Assembly: GCA_002698965.1 (NCBI GenBank) | Contig: PAAT01000106.1 | Span: forward strand, 19,947-56,606 | Direction of reading: 5' to 3' | DNA: 36,660 bases | Source: Rhodopirellula sp. | GTDB lineage: Bacteria; Planctomycetota; Planctomycetia; Pirellulales; Pirellulaceae | Program-made: the position numbers and the translations under genes | In this document: piece after piece, positions 1 through 8,487 of the stretch | How positions within the stretch are numbered: the first letter of the stretch is position 1 | Layout: every line of letters begins with the position of its first letter | The notes under the pieces: generated by a model | What the model saw: the letters and a program-made list of their open reading frames with translations, nothing else | The model's database searches: none | Told to the model about the DNA's origin: nothing

Positions 1-1331
1 GAAATCGAAACATTCGCATTGGAGGCTAACGGAAACTCACGATGCCAGTCTAACAATTCAAGCTCTGCCTGCCGCAACTCTGCTAATAGTGCTTCCTTGC
101 GGATACGTGCTTTTGCCAAGGTCTGGGAATCCGCGGGCAACACCGGGAGCTCGTGTTCGACGATCGAACTCCAAACACCGGGGCCAGTATGCTCTGTCGT
201 TAATGAACTATGGAAAATTCCGGCCATCGCATAGTAGTCGCGAGTGGGTATTGGATCGAACTTATGATCATGACAGCGAGCGCAGGATACTGTCTGGCCT
301 AAGAAAGTACGGCCGATACGATCTATCTGGTGATCCACAATGTCAGCAACTAACTGTGGCTTTATATAATTTTCGATCACCCAGGGACCAATGGAAAGGT
401 ATCCGGTCGCCACCATTAATTCACGACGTTCCCGAACTGACGAAGCCGGCAACAAATCTCCTGCAATCTGTTCATGAATGAATCGATCAAAAGGCCGATC
501 GGAATTAAAGGCGTTAATCACGTAATCCCGGTACCGCCAGGCTTCGCCGATAAGGGTGTTACGTTGAACATCGGCATAACAGGATAAATCAAACCAGTGT
601 CTGGCCCATCGCTCACCAAAAGCCGGGGATTCCAGTAATCGGTCGACAACCTTTGCGTAAGCATCCTCAGATTCGTCCGTTATGAATGCATCAATTTCCT
701 CAGGTGTCGGCGGCAAGCCAATAAGGTCAAACGTGACTCGTCGTAGCAGGGAATATCTGTCTGCAGGCCCTGCCGGTTTAAGGCCCTTGGCCTCCAGACG
801 AGACAGAATAAACTGATCGATCGGATCCAATACCCACGCCCGATTTTGTACGGCTGGAGTCTCAGGACGGACAATCGGAGCTAATGCCCATAACGCACCT
901 TTCCCAATCGGTATTTCTTTGGATTTTCGATTATCAAACGCTCCATCCTTCACCCACAGTTCCAAAGTCCTGATTTCGTTTGCATTTAGCTTCTCGCCCG
1001 GCGGCATTTCGAGCCCATCATAACGAACAGCCTGAATCAACAAACTTTCATCCGGTACTCCCGGGACGATTGCTGTTCCAAGGCCACCGCCCTTTTGCCA
1101 GCCCTGCTTAGAATCGAGAACTAATCCACCCTTTGCTTTGCCACTGTCGTGGCTATGGCAGCTATAACATCTGGCTTTGAGCAGTGGCAGCACCTTGTTT
1201 TTGAAATGCTCTTCCTTTTGTGTCTGTGGCGTTTCCTCGAATCCCACAGCGTAGTCATTGAAAAGCGCAATCAGAATGAAGCCTACGCTCAACGGAAACA
1301 CGAATCCTGCGAAATTGGAAATTCTGCTCAT
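1..1331 (-). CDS. PSCyt1 / DUF1549 planctomycete cytochrome-c-like protein, C-terminus off window
   Basis: The frame is open from an ATG at 1331 down to base 1, giving the first 443 residues; the rest (expected DUF1553 domain) lies outside the window. An N-terminal hydrophobic segment (about residues 8-30) suggests export. A PSCyt1 domain follows, with haem motif CYSCH at residues 55-59 and a candidate axial Met in EMPP at 109. The DUF1549 domain (about 165-380) holds the typical FDLIGLPPTPEE stretch, YGE-like FGERWARHW, and a second CxxCH (CARCH, 350-354). The family is abundant in Planctomycetes, usually paired with DUF1501; its biochemical role is not established, though exported electron transfer is plausible. 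Only 4 bases separate its start from the stop of the sulfatase gene at 1336-2802, so the two are probably co-transcribed. A coiled-coil-like Glu/Leu-rich segment begins near residue 404. Confidence 0.93.
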   Translation of the reverse strand, partial: MSRISNFAGFVFPLSVGFILIALFNDYAVGFEETPQTQKEEHFKNKVLPLLKARCYSCHSHDSGKAKGGLVLDSKQGWQKGGGLGTAIVPGVPDESLLIQAVRYDGLEMPPGEKLNANEIRTLELWVKDGAFDNRKSKEIPIGKGALWALAPIVRPETPAVQNRAWVLDPIDQFILSRLEAKGLKPAGPADRYSLLRRVTFDLIGLPPTPEEIDAFITDESEDAYAKVVDRLLESPAFGERWARHWFDLSCYADVQRNTLIGEAWRYRDYVINAFNSDRPFDRFIHEQIAGDLLPASSVRERRELMVATGYLSIGPWVIENYIKPQLVADIVDHQIDRIGRTFLGQTVSCARCHDHKFDPIPTRDYYAMAGIFHSSLTTEHTGPGVWSSIVEHELPVLPADSQTLAKARIRKEALLAELRQAELELLDWHREFPLASNANVSI

Positions 1332-1335
1332 TTCG

Positions 1336-2802
1336 CTACTTTAGCTTTAATTCAGTCGGAGGAAAACGTTTTCTAAGGTCACTTTCGACAGGCTTGCCGC
1401 TACGACGACTCCACCATTCGTGAGCTCTGGCTGGGTCATAGGAGGGATTGGGAATGGGCAAGCGAGCAATAGTATCAGTTTGCCATGCCTTCAATTTCGA
1501 CATTAAGTCGTTCCTACGTCCCGGATGCGTCGCACTTAGGTTTTTCTCTTCCCCAAGATCGTCTTTTAAATTGTAGAGCTCCAGGTCCCCGGTACCATCC
1601 AGATATTGGATTAATTTCCAGTCTCCAGCCCGGATTGCACTAGCTGGCCGATCATGATGATAGTGAGGGAAGTGCCAAAACAGAGACCGCCTTTCAATGC
1701 TCTCAACTGTCCCATCGAGCAACGGACTCATATCAATACCATCTATCGTCTGGTTCACGGGTAAAACGCCCGACGCCAGGCTGACAAATGTCGGATAAAA
1801 GTCATAGGAAATAGAAAGCTGGGACACTTCCTGCCCCGGTTTTACCACACCTGGAAACTTGACAATTAGTGGTACACGAATACCACCCTCATATAAAGTT
1901 CCTTTTTCACCTCGTAAGGGTGCCTGAGTTGCTACATTGTCATCGGCATGCTCGCGGTAATCGTAACGACGATAAAGGCCCCCGTTATCTGACGTAAAGA
2001 CAATCATCGTGTTATCCGTTAATTCTTGTCTTTCAACTTCATCGATCACCGCGCCGACCAGATTATCGACTTCCTCAATCATTGCCGCATAGATCGGATT
2101 GGGAAGAGGCACGCCAAGCTGCCTTGCCTTACGTTGGTATTTACCAACTAAGTCAGAGCGACTCGAGAGTGGGATATGTACATGGAATGGCGAGAGCATG
2201 AGAAAAAACGGTGACTCTCTATTCTCACGAATAAATTGTCGGCAGAGTTCCCCTTCGAATTCCGTCCTAAACTGACCATCTTTCGGTTCCGCACCCGGAT
2301 TTCCTATAGTCCGAAACGAACCCGGGCGCTGTGGACCGCCGATCTCCACAGCAAAATCGTACCCTTGCTTATTCGGTGCGTATTGCGATCCATTCCCAAG
2401 GTGCCACTTGCCGACGTAACCTGTCTTATAACCGGCTTTCTTTAAAGATTCGGAGACCGTGACCGTGTCCAACGGTAACGCCATAGCAGTTTGGGGCGTA
2501 CGTACCCTTTCGAAGGGACGCCAATGTCCGGGAATATGAGCCGTGATACCAATCCTGGCCTGATTTTGACCGGACTGTACCGCGCACCTCGTTGGCGAGC
2601 ACACCGCTCCCGCGGCATAAAAGTCAGTAAACCTCATTCCTTCACTAGCCAGGCCATCGATGTGCGGAGTTTCTACAAACGAGTTGCCATAGCACCCAAT
2701 ATCTTTCCAACCCAAATCATCAACAAAGATGAAGATAATATTAGGTTTTTCAGCGGCGAGTCCGATGGACGACAGACACAGCAAGGCCAAAACTGACAAC
2801 AT
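1336..2802 (-). CDS. Exported type I (formylglycine) sulfatase, arylsulfatase A-like
   Basis: This is a 488-residue sulfatase if started at the ATG at 2802, which places a clean signal peptide (MLSVLALLCLSSIGLAAE) at the N-terminus; the open frame extends to 2895 but the extra 31 residues have no signal-like character. Metal-binding Asp pair is in FVDDLGW, the catalytic Cys to be converted to formylglycine is C68 in CSPTR, and GKWHLG, HVHIPL, SDNGG and the GEKGTLYEGGIRVP block are all present, so the enzyme looks intact. Sulfatases of this kind hydrolyse sulfate esters of polysaccharides or other organics in the periplasm or outside the cell; the substrate cannot be read from sequence. The gene lies between the hydratase (2904-3719) and the DUF1549 gene (start 1331), all on the minus strand. 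Confidence 0.95.
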   Translation of the reverse strand: MLSVLALLCLSSIGLAAEKPNIIFIFVDDLGWKDIGCYGNSFVETPHIDGLASEGMRFTDFYAAGAVCSPTRCAVQSGQNQARIGITAHIPGHWRPFERVRTPQTAMALPLDTVTVSESLKKAGYKTGYVGKWHLGNGSQYAPNKQGYDFAVEIGGPQRPGSFRTIGNPGAEPKDGQFRTEFEGELCRQFIRENRESPFFLMLSPFHVHIPLSSRSDLVGKYQRKARQLGVPLPNPIYAAMIEEVDNLVGAVIDEVERQELTDNTMIVFTSDNGGLYRRYDYREHADDNVATQAPLRGEKGTLYEGGIRVPLIVKFPGVVKPGQEVSQLSISYDFYPTFVSLASGVLPVNQTIDGIDMSPLLDGTVESIERRSLFWHFPHYHHDRPASAIRAGDWKLIQYLDGTGDLELYNLKDDLGEEKNLSATHPGRRNDLMSKLKAWQTDTIARLPIPNPSYDPARAHEWWSRRSGKPVESDLRKRFPPTELKLK

Positions 2803-2903
2803 CGTTTTCCAGTAATAGTTCAAAGAATGCTCTTTTCGTAAAAAGTTTATTTCAAGCTGCCAGACCGATTCTACCAGCGCACCTAACAGCACCAAAGCTC
2901 GAT

Positions 2904-3719
2904 CTAGAACTGGGCAACGGCCTTCCCCAGCCCTTCAATTTCAACCTCGACCTTTTGCCCTGACTGTAGCCATTTCGTCTGTACAACACTACCTAGCATG
3001 ACAACCCATCCGGCGGGTATTTCATGCCCCCTTCGAGACTGTTCATTAGCGAGCCAAACCAGGGCCTCAAGGGGATGTCCATTGATAATATCTCGTCCAA
3101 AACCGTCTCCCACCTCTTCGCCATCGATCAACATGTTTCCCCTCAATGAGGGTAAATCAAGCTTGGTCCAATCGGTTACCGGCTTACCTAAAACCGCGCC
3201 CGCAGCAAAAAAGTCATCTGCCACCCACGTATAGCAGTCCGGGATTCGATTCTCAAAGTCATGATATCTGTCGTCGACAACTTCGATAGCGGCGTGTACT
3301 GAAGCCACCGCAGGGCTGACCGACTCCAGGGAATAGCCTTCGGAGGAAACAGGAATTGACTCCCCTAGCGTGACGGCAATCTCACACTCCACTCCTACAT
3401 GCAAAAACGAATTGAATTCATAAACCCCTATTTCGGAAAACAAACTCGAGTCAAAAATTGCTCCCGTACAGGGATGCTCCATTCCAAGGTATTCCTGCAT
3501 GATTCGGGTCGTACACCCTATTTTGGTACCAACGATGTTGCCAAAGCCATCGGCTACCAACCGCTGATTCAATGCATCCTGAAGATGCATTGCTTCCGAC
3601 ATATTCACCGGTGACACACTGGCCGGCAATTCACCGATCGCGCGACAGTCTCTACCACGCCCCGCCCTCAATTGTTCTAAGGCCTGTTTCCAATACTCTT
3701 CTCTGTATTCTTCTACCAC
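2904..3719 (-). CDS. 2-keto-4-pentenoate hydratase-like protein (fumarylacetoacetase fold)
   Basis: A 271-residue protein of the MhpD/2-oxopent-4-enoate hydratase family, whose members add water to 2-hydroxy-penta-2,4-dienoates in aromatic meta-cleavage pathways; related decarboxylases share the fold. Visible family marks are GTKIGCT near residue 64, the acidic metal-site stretch GVECEIAV around 109-116, IEVVDDRY near 143-150, and the C-terminal GHPLEALVWLAN and GxVVMLGSVV segments. No signal peptide, so cytoplasmic. The frame opens with GTG at 3719; the first ATG (residue 40) would cut into the conserved N-terminal helix, so GTG is preferred although its ribosome site is weak. It is the first gene of a probable hydratase-sulfatase-cytochrome transcription unit. 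Exact substrate is unknown and no other meta-cleavage genes are visible here. Confidence 0.85.
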   Translation of the reverse strand: MVEEYREEYWKQALEQLRAGRGRDCRAIGELPASVSPVNMSEAMHLQDALNQRLVADGFGNIVGTKIGCTTRIMQEYLGMEHPCTGAIFDSSLFSEIGVYEFNSFLHVGVECEIAVTLGESIPVSSEGYSLESVSPAVASVHAAIEVVDDRYHDFENRIPDCYTWVADDFFAAGAVLGKPVTDWTKLDLPSLRGNMLIDGEEVGDGFGRDIINGHPLEALVWLANEQSRRGHEIPAGWVVMLGSVVQTKWLQSGQKVEVEIEGLGKAVAQF

Positions 3720-3818
3720 CTGTTGTCTGCCACATATCCAAAAACTTCGATTTCACCCTGTTAGACTATTATATCAGGGTCAGGACAAATCACATTTAAT
3801 CGTAGCCGAGAATTGGCC

Positions 3819-4394
3819 ATGGATTTCTTACATATTCCCACGCGCGTCGTCTGGTCTCTTCAATTGGAATCAGATCTGGACAAAATTCTCTTAGATCACA
3901 CTCATTGGGAAAAGGAGTCGGCGCGTTGGTGTCTAAACCTTCTTTTGGCATATTGCGATAACGAAGCATTGAGCATTGCAATGACCAGAATGATCAACCA
4001 GAAATTGGCCCGATTCCAAGATATGAGAGAGTTGTTGAAGTCACAACAAATACTCTTTATCCGGCAACAGCCCATTGGTTACGACAAACGGTTGAAAGAA
4101 CTGATCATCAACAAAGAGCCTGAACGCGTTGTAGACCGCCTACTGATATCCGCCCTTCAGGAGGCACGCAGTTACGAACGTTTCGCGTTCATGGCTCATC
4201 ACATCGACAACAACACAATAGCCGAACACTATCATGAAATAAGCGAAAGTGATCCGCGGAACTATGACACTTTTATCGATTTGGCGACATGTTATCAGGA
4301 TGAGGCCGCAGTGTGTATCCGGCTGGATGAGTTGGCTGCCTGCGAATCAAGCTTCCTAAGTGAAGGCAGTAGAAAACCACGTCTTCATTCTTAA
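3819..4394 (+). CDS. MiaE-family tRNA hydroxylase homologue with most diiron ligands replaced
   Basis: The 191-residue product aligns over its whole length with MiaE, the nonhaem diiron tRNA-(ms2io6A37) hydroxylase: LLDHTHWEKESA matches the helix-1 block (Glu31 kept), QALQEARSYERF-type helix 3 is kept (Glu115, Glu120), and the C-terminal KPRLHS matches the family ending. However, the helix-2 motif, normally EELxHF (ExxH), reads QKLARF (residues 61-66), so Glu is Lys62 and His is Arg65. The helix-4 motif, normally SEARHY, reads SDPRNY (144-149), so Glu is Asp145 and His is Asn148. Four of six expected iron ligands are thus changed while the frame stays intact. Either a pseudoenzyme, a tRNA-binding paralogue, or a decaying copy. 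ATG at 3819 is preferred to the in-frame TTG at 3813 because it matches the family N-terminus. Divergent from the hydratase gene. Confidence 0.85.
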   Translation: MDFLHIPTRVVWSLQLESDLDKILLDHTHWEKESARWCLNLLLAYCDNEALSIAMTRMINQKLARFQDMRELLKSQQILFIRQQPIGYDKRLKELIINKEPERVVDRLLISALQEARSYERFAFMAHHIDNNTIAEHYHEISESDPRNYDTFIDLATCYQDEAAVCIRLDELAACESSFLSEGSRKPRLHS

Positions 4395-4400
4395 TGCAGA

Positions 4401-6077
4401 CTAATTCGGTCCACCACGACGTAGGACTCGACCCGCTAATGCACCGTTATGCTTCCCATTCTCCAACGTTACTTTACCGTTGACGATGACATAGTCGATG
4501 CCTACAGGATATTGAAATGGTGAAGTATATCGTGATCGGTCGATTATGGTCGATGCATCGAATAAAACCAAATCAGCCTTCATCCCCACGGCGATCACAC
4601 CCCGGTCAGTTAGCCCGAGTTTGGCGGCGTTTAACGACGTTACCTTCTGCACTGCCGCTTCCAACGGAAGGACGCTTCGCTCTCGTGAATAATAACCAAT
4701 CAGACGCGGAAAGGATCCAAAATTTCGCGGGTGCGGATTACCCTCACGCAAGGGCCCCTGAACGGCATAGGCTGAGCCATCCGAACCCACACTGCACCAC
4801 GGCTGCCGTAAGGCGAGGAGCATATCCGGTTCATCATGGTGTGCAAACACTGCACTGATTCCCCCGTCATTCTCAATCAGGATATCCAGCAGGTCGGCAA
4901 CCGTTTTCTGTTTCGTACCTCGTAATGCAAACACACGATCCATCGTGAGGCCCTTATATGGATGTTCGCCACTAATCAGCACGCGACTCCAATCTTTACC
5001 TACGGCAGTATAATGGTTGTACCAGCCTTCTATTCCATTTTCGATGTCAGCAATAATTTGGTCTCTAGTACCTGTGGATGCCAATCTTTCGAGCATCTTG
5101 GCGTCACCACCTTCATGTGCCCAGGGTGGAACGATGTTCTTAAGATTGTTGTTACCACGGGTATAGGGATAGACATTGGCCTGAACATTTATTCCTTCAG
5201 TCCGCGCGTTGTCGATCATCGCCACTATCTTATCCATTTGTCCCCAGTATTTCTGGTCAGCAATTTTCAAGTGGATAATATCAAGACGTACATCAGCTTT
5301 TCGCGCGACTTCGATCGCTTCGGTAACGGCAGCAAAGACGCCAAGCCCCTCGTTTCGAATATGAATCGAAAACAGACCATCAAACGGTTGAATTTGCTTG
5401 GCAAGCCTGATTACATCATCTGTACTAGCCAATGAACCTGGTGGCGTCATCACCTGTGACGATAACCCTCTTGCCCCTTGCGTCATTGCCTCTCGAACCA
5501 GTTTCTCCATTTCTAGAAATTGGGGTTCCGTGGGGCGAGCGAACGACTTACCCATCACACATTCCCAAACAGCGGCCAATCCTACATAGCTCACCACGTT
5601 CACGCTTGTCTTATGCTTTTCAAGCACGTCGAAATACTCACCCAAGGTGGTCCAGCGGGCGACTCCTTCGGGTGTGTTAACCGCACCCGCCGGTCGAAGT
5701 CCCATGGCGGGGCCTGCCGAAAATCCCTCTCCTAGAACCTCTGTTGTGACCCCTTGGTGGATCTTCCCCAGAGCTCGACCGTCGCGTAAAAGAAGCCTAT
5801 CCGAGTGCGAATGAATATCGATGAAGCCGGGTGCCAACGTCATCCCTGCCGCGTTAATTCTCCTCCGACTTGGCATTTCCAGCTGTCGGCCTACGGCAAC
5901 AATCTGGCCACTAACCACGGCTACGTCGCCCCGAAACCAAGGGCGGCCAGTCCCGTCAACAATACGTGCATTCGCGATGACCAAATCCACCGGCGGATGC
6001 GTCGGAACTTCCTCCCCCTGCAAATCAAACCCTCCGCAAAACAAATAGACGAAGATAACGAGCTTTACTCTATACAT
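4401..6077 (-). CDS. Exported N-acyl-D-amino-acid deacylase-type amidohydrolase
   Basis: A 558-residue amidohydrolase-superfamily protein with an N-terminal signal-like segment (residues 1-21). The D-aminoacylase family removes acyl groups from N-acyl-D-amino acids using a TIM-barrel zinc site. Visible: the HxH pair in IDIHSHSD (His89, His91), the SIHIRNEG block (counterpart of His220 of the Alcaligenes enzyme), IIHLKIA (His250 counterpart) and SVGSDGSA (Asp366 counterpart). The zinc-ligand Cys usually found in GNCG is absent; the local sequence is LGEGFSAGP with Glu117, so metal binding may differ. The C-terminal beta domain carries the usual ADLVLFD segment. It is convergent with the MiaE-like gene (6 bases between stops) and divergent from the DUF1853 gene. 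Substrate is inferred from family only; peptidoglycan-derived D-amino acids are possible. Confidence 0.87.
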   Translation of the reverse strand: MYRVKLVIFVYLFCGGFDLQGEEVPTHPPVDLVIANARIVDGTGRPWFRGDVAVVSGQIVAVGRQLEMPSRRRINAAGMTLAPGFIDIHSHSDRLLLRDGRALGKIHQGVTTEVLGEGFSAGPAMGLRPAGAVNTPEGVARWTTLGEYFDVLEKHKTSVNVVSYVGLAAVWECVMGKSFARPTEPQFLEMEKLVREAMTQGARGLSSQVMTPPGSLASTDDVIRLAKQIQPFDGLFSIHIRNEGLGVFAAVTEAIEVARKADVRLDIIHLKIADQKYWGQMDKIVAMIDNARTEGINVQANVYPYTRGNNNLKNIVPPWAHEGGDAKMLERLASTGTRDQIIADIENGIEGWYNHYTAVGKDWSRVLISGEHPYKGLTMDRVFALRGTKQKTVADLLDILIENDGGISAVFAHHDEPDMLLALRQPWCSVGSDGSAYAVQGPLREGNPHPRNFGSFPRLIGYYSRERSVLPLEAAVQKVTSLNAAKLGLTDRGVIAVGMKADLVLFDASTIIDRSRYTSPFQYPVGIDYVIVNGKVTLENGKHNGALAGRVLRRGGPN

Positions 6078-6167
6078 GAACTGGTAATCCTAAGTGCTGG
6101 CCACATAATTATCGTAATCCATTCATTCATGACCTGTGCTTTCAGCTTCCTTGCTAAAATAGTATAT

Positions 6168-6986
6168 ATGAAAAGCAGACAACTTCGCGATGATGTGAAC
6201 TGGGTACTCAACTGCCCAGACCTCCTGCAAGGTGATGGCCCGCACTTGCAACTTGGTAACGACGCACCTCTCAACTTGGGGCCTCTTCGAACCACCCCGT
6301 GGAAGGTTGGCCGCTATTTTGAAGCTTTAGTTGCAGAACTGTTGATAAACTCTAAGACTTATGTTCTATGTGACTCCTCACGTCAAATACAACTCGCCGG
6401 ACAAACTATTGGTGAATTAGATTTTATCTATCTAGATCTCGATGAAGAGCTGACGCACTGTGAAACGGCGATAAAGTACTATCTCTATTATCCGAATTTG
6501 AATTGGACCGGCAGCCATTTCATAGGCCCTAATCCACATGACACCTTTGAATCTAAGACCACGCGGTTACTGACTCATCAATTGCCACTTAGCCAACGGT
6601 ATTACCCCAAGGTTTCAAAACGCGAAACCTTCGTCAAGGGAATTATCTTCTACCCAGCCGATCACCGGGGCCCCGTTGCGATACCGGCCTACCTGGCTCA
6701 GAATCATCAGCGAGGGGTTTGGTTACATGCACGAGAAGTCCATCGCTTAGAACTTTTTGAAACAGATCGTTTCTGCATCTGCCATAAGCCTCATTGGCTG
6801 GCTCCACCGGCTGACGAAACGGTGTATCAGGATCCCTCCGACCTCGTCAATTTCGTAGCCAATCATTTCCGGGACAAACACCATCCATTAATGATTAGTC
6901 ATCTGCGACACCTGAAAGGGTCGTGGACGGAGCAGGGCAGGCTGTTTATCGTTCCGAATTACTGGCCTAACCCGAGACCGGAATAA
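6168..6986 (+). CDS. DUF1853 family protein
   Basis: A 272-residue protein recognised as DUF1853 from LGxYFE-like KVGRYFEALVAELL (46-59), the GELDFIYLD strand (82-90), CETAIKYYLYYP (98-109, matching the WELAVKFYL block of the family), and KTTRLLTHQLPLSQ (130-143). The function of DUF1853 is unknown. The conserved order of acidic, GELD and Glu/Lys residues is reminiscent of nuclease-like folds, but I cannot show this from sequence. No signal peptide or membrane segment, so cytoplasmic. The frame is open upstream to 5805, but that part is antisense to the amidohydrolase gene; ATG 6168 gives the family-like start, with TAAAAT/TATAT-rich sequence immediately before it. It stands alone between a divergent amidohydrolase and a DUF1501 gene. 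Confidence 0.8.
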   Translation: MKSRQLRDDVNWVLNCPDLLQGDGPHLQLGNDAPLNLGPLRTTPWKVGRYFEALVAELLINSKTYVLCDSSRQIQLAGQTIGELDFIYLDLDEELTHCETAIKYYLYYPNLNWTGSHFIGPNPHDTFESKTTRLLTHQLPLSQRYYPKVSKRETFVKGIIFYPADHRGPVAIPAYLAQNHQRGVWLHAREVHRLELFETDRFCICHKPHWLAPPADETVYQDPSDLVNFVANHFRDKHHPLMISHLRHLKGSWTEQGRLFIVPNYWPNPRPE

Positions 6987-7050
6987 TCTTTCAGACCTCG
7001 AACAGGTATTTAACTAATTGTTTAAACGTGCAATTAATTGTGGACGATGT

Positions 7051-7056
7051 GATAAT
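7051..7056 (+). promoter_or_regulatory. Candidate extended -10 for first DUF1501 gene
   Basis: GATAAT lies 27 bases before the chosen ATG and is preceded by TG one base away (TGTGATAAT), an extended -10 arrangement. The hexamer 17 bases upstream, GTGCAA, matches the -35 consensus poorly. Placement before the GAGGGA ribosome site is sensible. The sigma factor of this organism is unknown, so this is only a suggestion. Confidence 0.3.
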
Positions 7057-7083
7057 ATGAACATCATCATTGAGGGACATATC

Positions 7084-8487
7084 ATGCAGAACTACAAGCT
7101 TAATCGACGTCAGGCGTTGTTGGCGGCCGGAATGGGTACCACTGCTTTGGGGATGCCGGGCACCGTTATGGGCACCGACCAGCGTGACACCAGCGGAAAT
7201 CCCGTTCGTTCGGAAAAATCCTGCATCTTCATCCTGCTGTGCGGTGGCCCTAGTCACGTGGACACTTGGGACATGAAACCCGATGCTCCAGATACCATAC
7301 GTGGACCGTACCGCCCTGTCTCCACCAAAGTGCCTGGAATGCGTATCAACGAAATGCATACCGAACTGGCCAAGCATACAGACAAATTCACACTTATCAA
7401 TTCTATGCAGCATCCAGGCGCCATAAGCAATCACTTCGATGCAATGCATAATCTATTAAGTGGACAATCCCTAAAACGTGTTCAACAGGGGGTTCCCGAT
7501 GATCAACCCTACCTTGGCTCGTTTGTAGCAAAGCATAGTCCTAGCACCCGTAACATCGTCTCGAACGCCTGGCTTATTAAATGTGTGGGAGCGCCGGTCT
7601 TTTGTGCACCTAACATTGGAATCGGAGGCTACCTCGGATCTGCCTATGCTCCTGTTTTCGTCGGTTCCGAAAAAAATCATCCCGCCATGGAAAACTTTGA
7701 ACCACCGCAGATTTATGATTTGGGAGATCCAGCCCGCTTAGCAAAGAGACGAACATTGCTCGGCGACCTAGAGAGCAATATCCTTCGAGAATCGCCGATT
7801 GGTAAAGACTGGTCCAATCTGCGGGAGATGGGTTACGAGGCTATGACGCGATCGGAGGGTCGTGAAGCGTTTGAAATGGATCGCGAGCCTGGGAAAGTGC
7901 GTGACCGCTATGGCCGTCACCCGCTCGGACAAAACCTGCTTTTAGCCCGTCGCATGGTGGAAGCAGGCGTTCGATTTGTAACGGTGAACGGCTGGACTGG
8001 ACAAGCACCCCATGACACCAAAGGGCCCCCTAGTAGCAGTTGGGATATGCACGGCGGTAATATGGGGATGGGCAATGCCTTTGGGTCGGGTTCGTACGGT
8101 ATGAATTTTTGTCTACCGCGACTAGATCAGGCACTATCCGCGCTGTTGGGAGACTTGCATGACCGGGGCATGCTCGACAATACACTGGTAGTAGTAACTG
8201 GCGAGTTTGGCCGCACTCCAAAGATCCTTACGCAACAGCCTCCAGGTCGCCAGCACTGGCCCAAATGTTTCTCGTCGATCATGGCGGGCTGCGGTATTGC
8301 CGGAGGCCAGGTCTATGGTAAGACCGATCGACTTGCAGGGTACGTGGCCAATAATCCGGTGCGTCCCGAGGAATTCTCAGCCTCGATTTATCACGCGCTC
8401 GACATACCCCTAAACGAACCTCAAAATAATACTGGGATTTCTCGCCCCATCACGACAGGTAAACCGATCCTTGACCTGTTTAGTTAA
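7084..8487 (+). CDS. DUF1501 protein, Tat-exported
   Basis: A 467-residue DUF1501 protein. DUF1501 belongs to the alkaline-phosphatase/sulfatase-like superfamily and is highly expanded in Planctomycetes; its activity is not established. The N-terminus is a twin-arginine signal (NRRQALLAAGMGTTALG). Family marks are LLCGGPSHVDTWDMKPDAP (51-69), GQNLLLARRMVEAGVRFV, GEFGRTPKI near residue 373, and GRQHW near 386. The open frame extends to a TTG at 7018, but ATG 7084 is chosen because GAGGGA lies 7-12 bases before it and the Tat motif follows directly. It is followed after 308 bases by a second DUF1501 gene on the same strand, and no DUF1549-type partner is adjacent, unlike the pair at 29350-33847. 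Confidence 0.93.
   Translation: MQNYKLNRRQALLAAGMGTTALGMPGTVMGTDQRDTSGNPVRSEKSCIFILLCGGPSHVDTWDMKPDAPDTIRGPYRPVSTKVPGMRINEMHTELAKHTDKFTLINSMQHPGAISNHFDAMHNLLSGQSLKRVQQGVPDDQPYLGSFVAKHSPSTRNIVSNAWLIKCVGAPVFCAPNIGIGGYLGSAYAPVFVGSEKNHPAMENFEPPQIYDLGDPARLAKRRTLLGDLESNILRESPIGKDWSNLREMGYEAMTRSEGREAFEMDREPGKVRDRYGRHPLGQNLLLARRMVEAGVRFVTVNGWTGQAPHDTKGPPSSSWDMHGGNMGMGNAFGSGSYGMNFCLPRLDQALSALLGDLHDRGMLDNTLVVVTGEFGRTPKILTQQPPGRQHWPKCFSSIMAGCGIAGGQVYGKTDRLAGYVANNPVRPEEFSASIYHALDIPLNEPQNNTGISRPITTGKPILDLFS

Noticed and set aside
3796..3981. 61-codon minus-strand frame between hydratase and MiaE-like genes
   Set aside because: Overlaps the MiaE-like coding start in antisense and resembles nothing known.
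4962..5435. 157-codon plus-strand frame
   Set aside because: Antisense shadow of the amidohydrolase barrel domain.
5805..6167. N-terminal extension of the DUF1853 frame
   Set aside because: It is antisense to the amidohydrolase gene and the family-like sequence starts at ATG 6168.
8455..8479. ACAGGT/ACCTGT stem at the end of the first DUF1501 gene
   Set aside because: Six-base stem with a 13-base loop inside coding sequence and no T-run; too weak to call a terminator.
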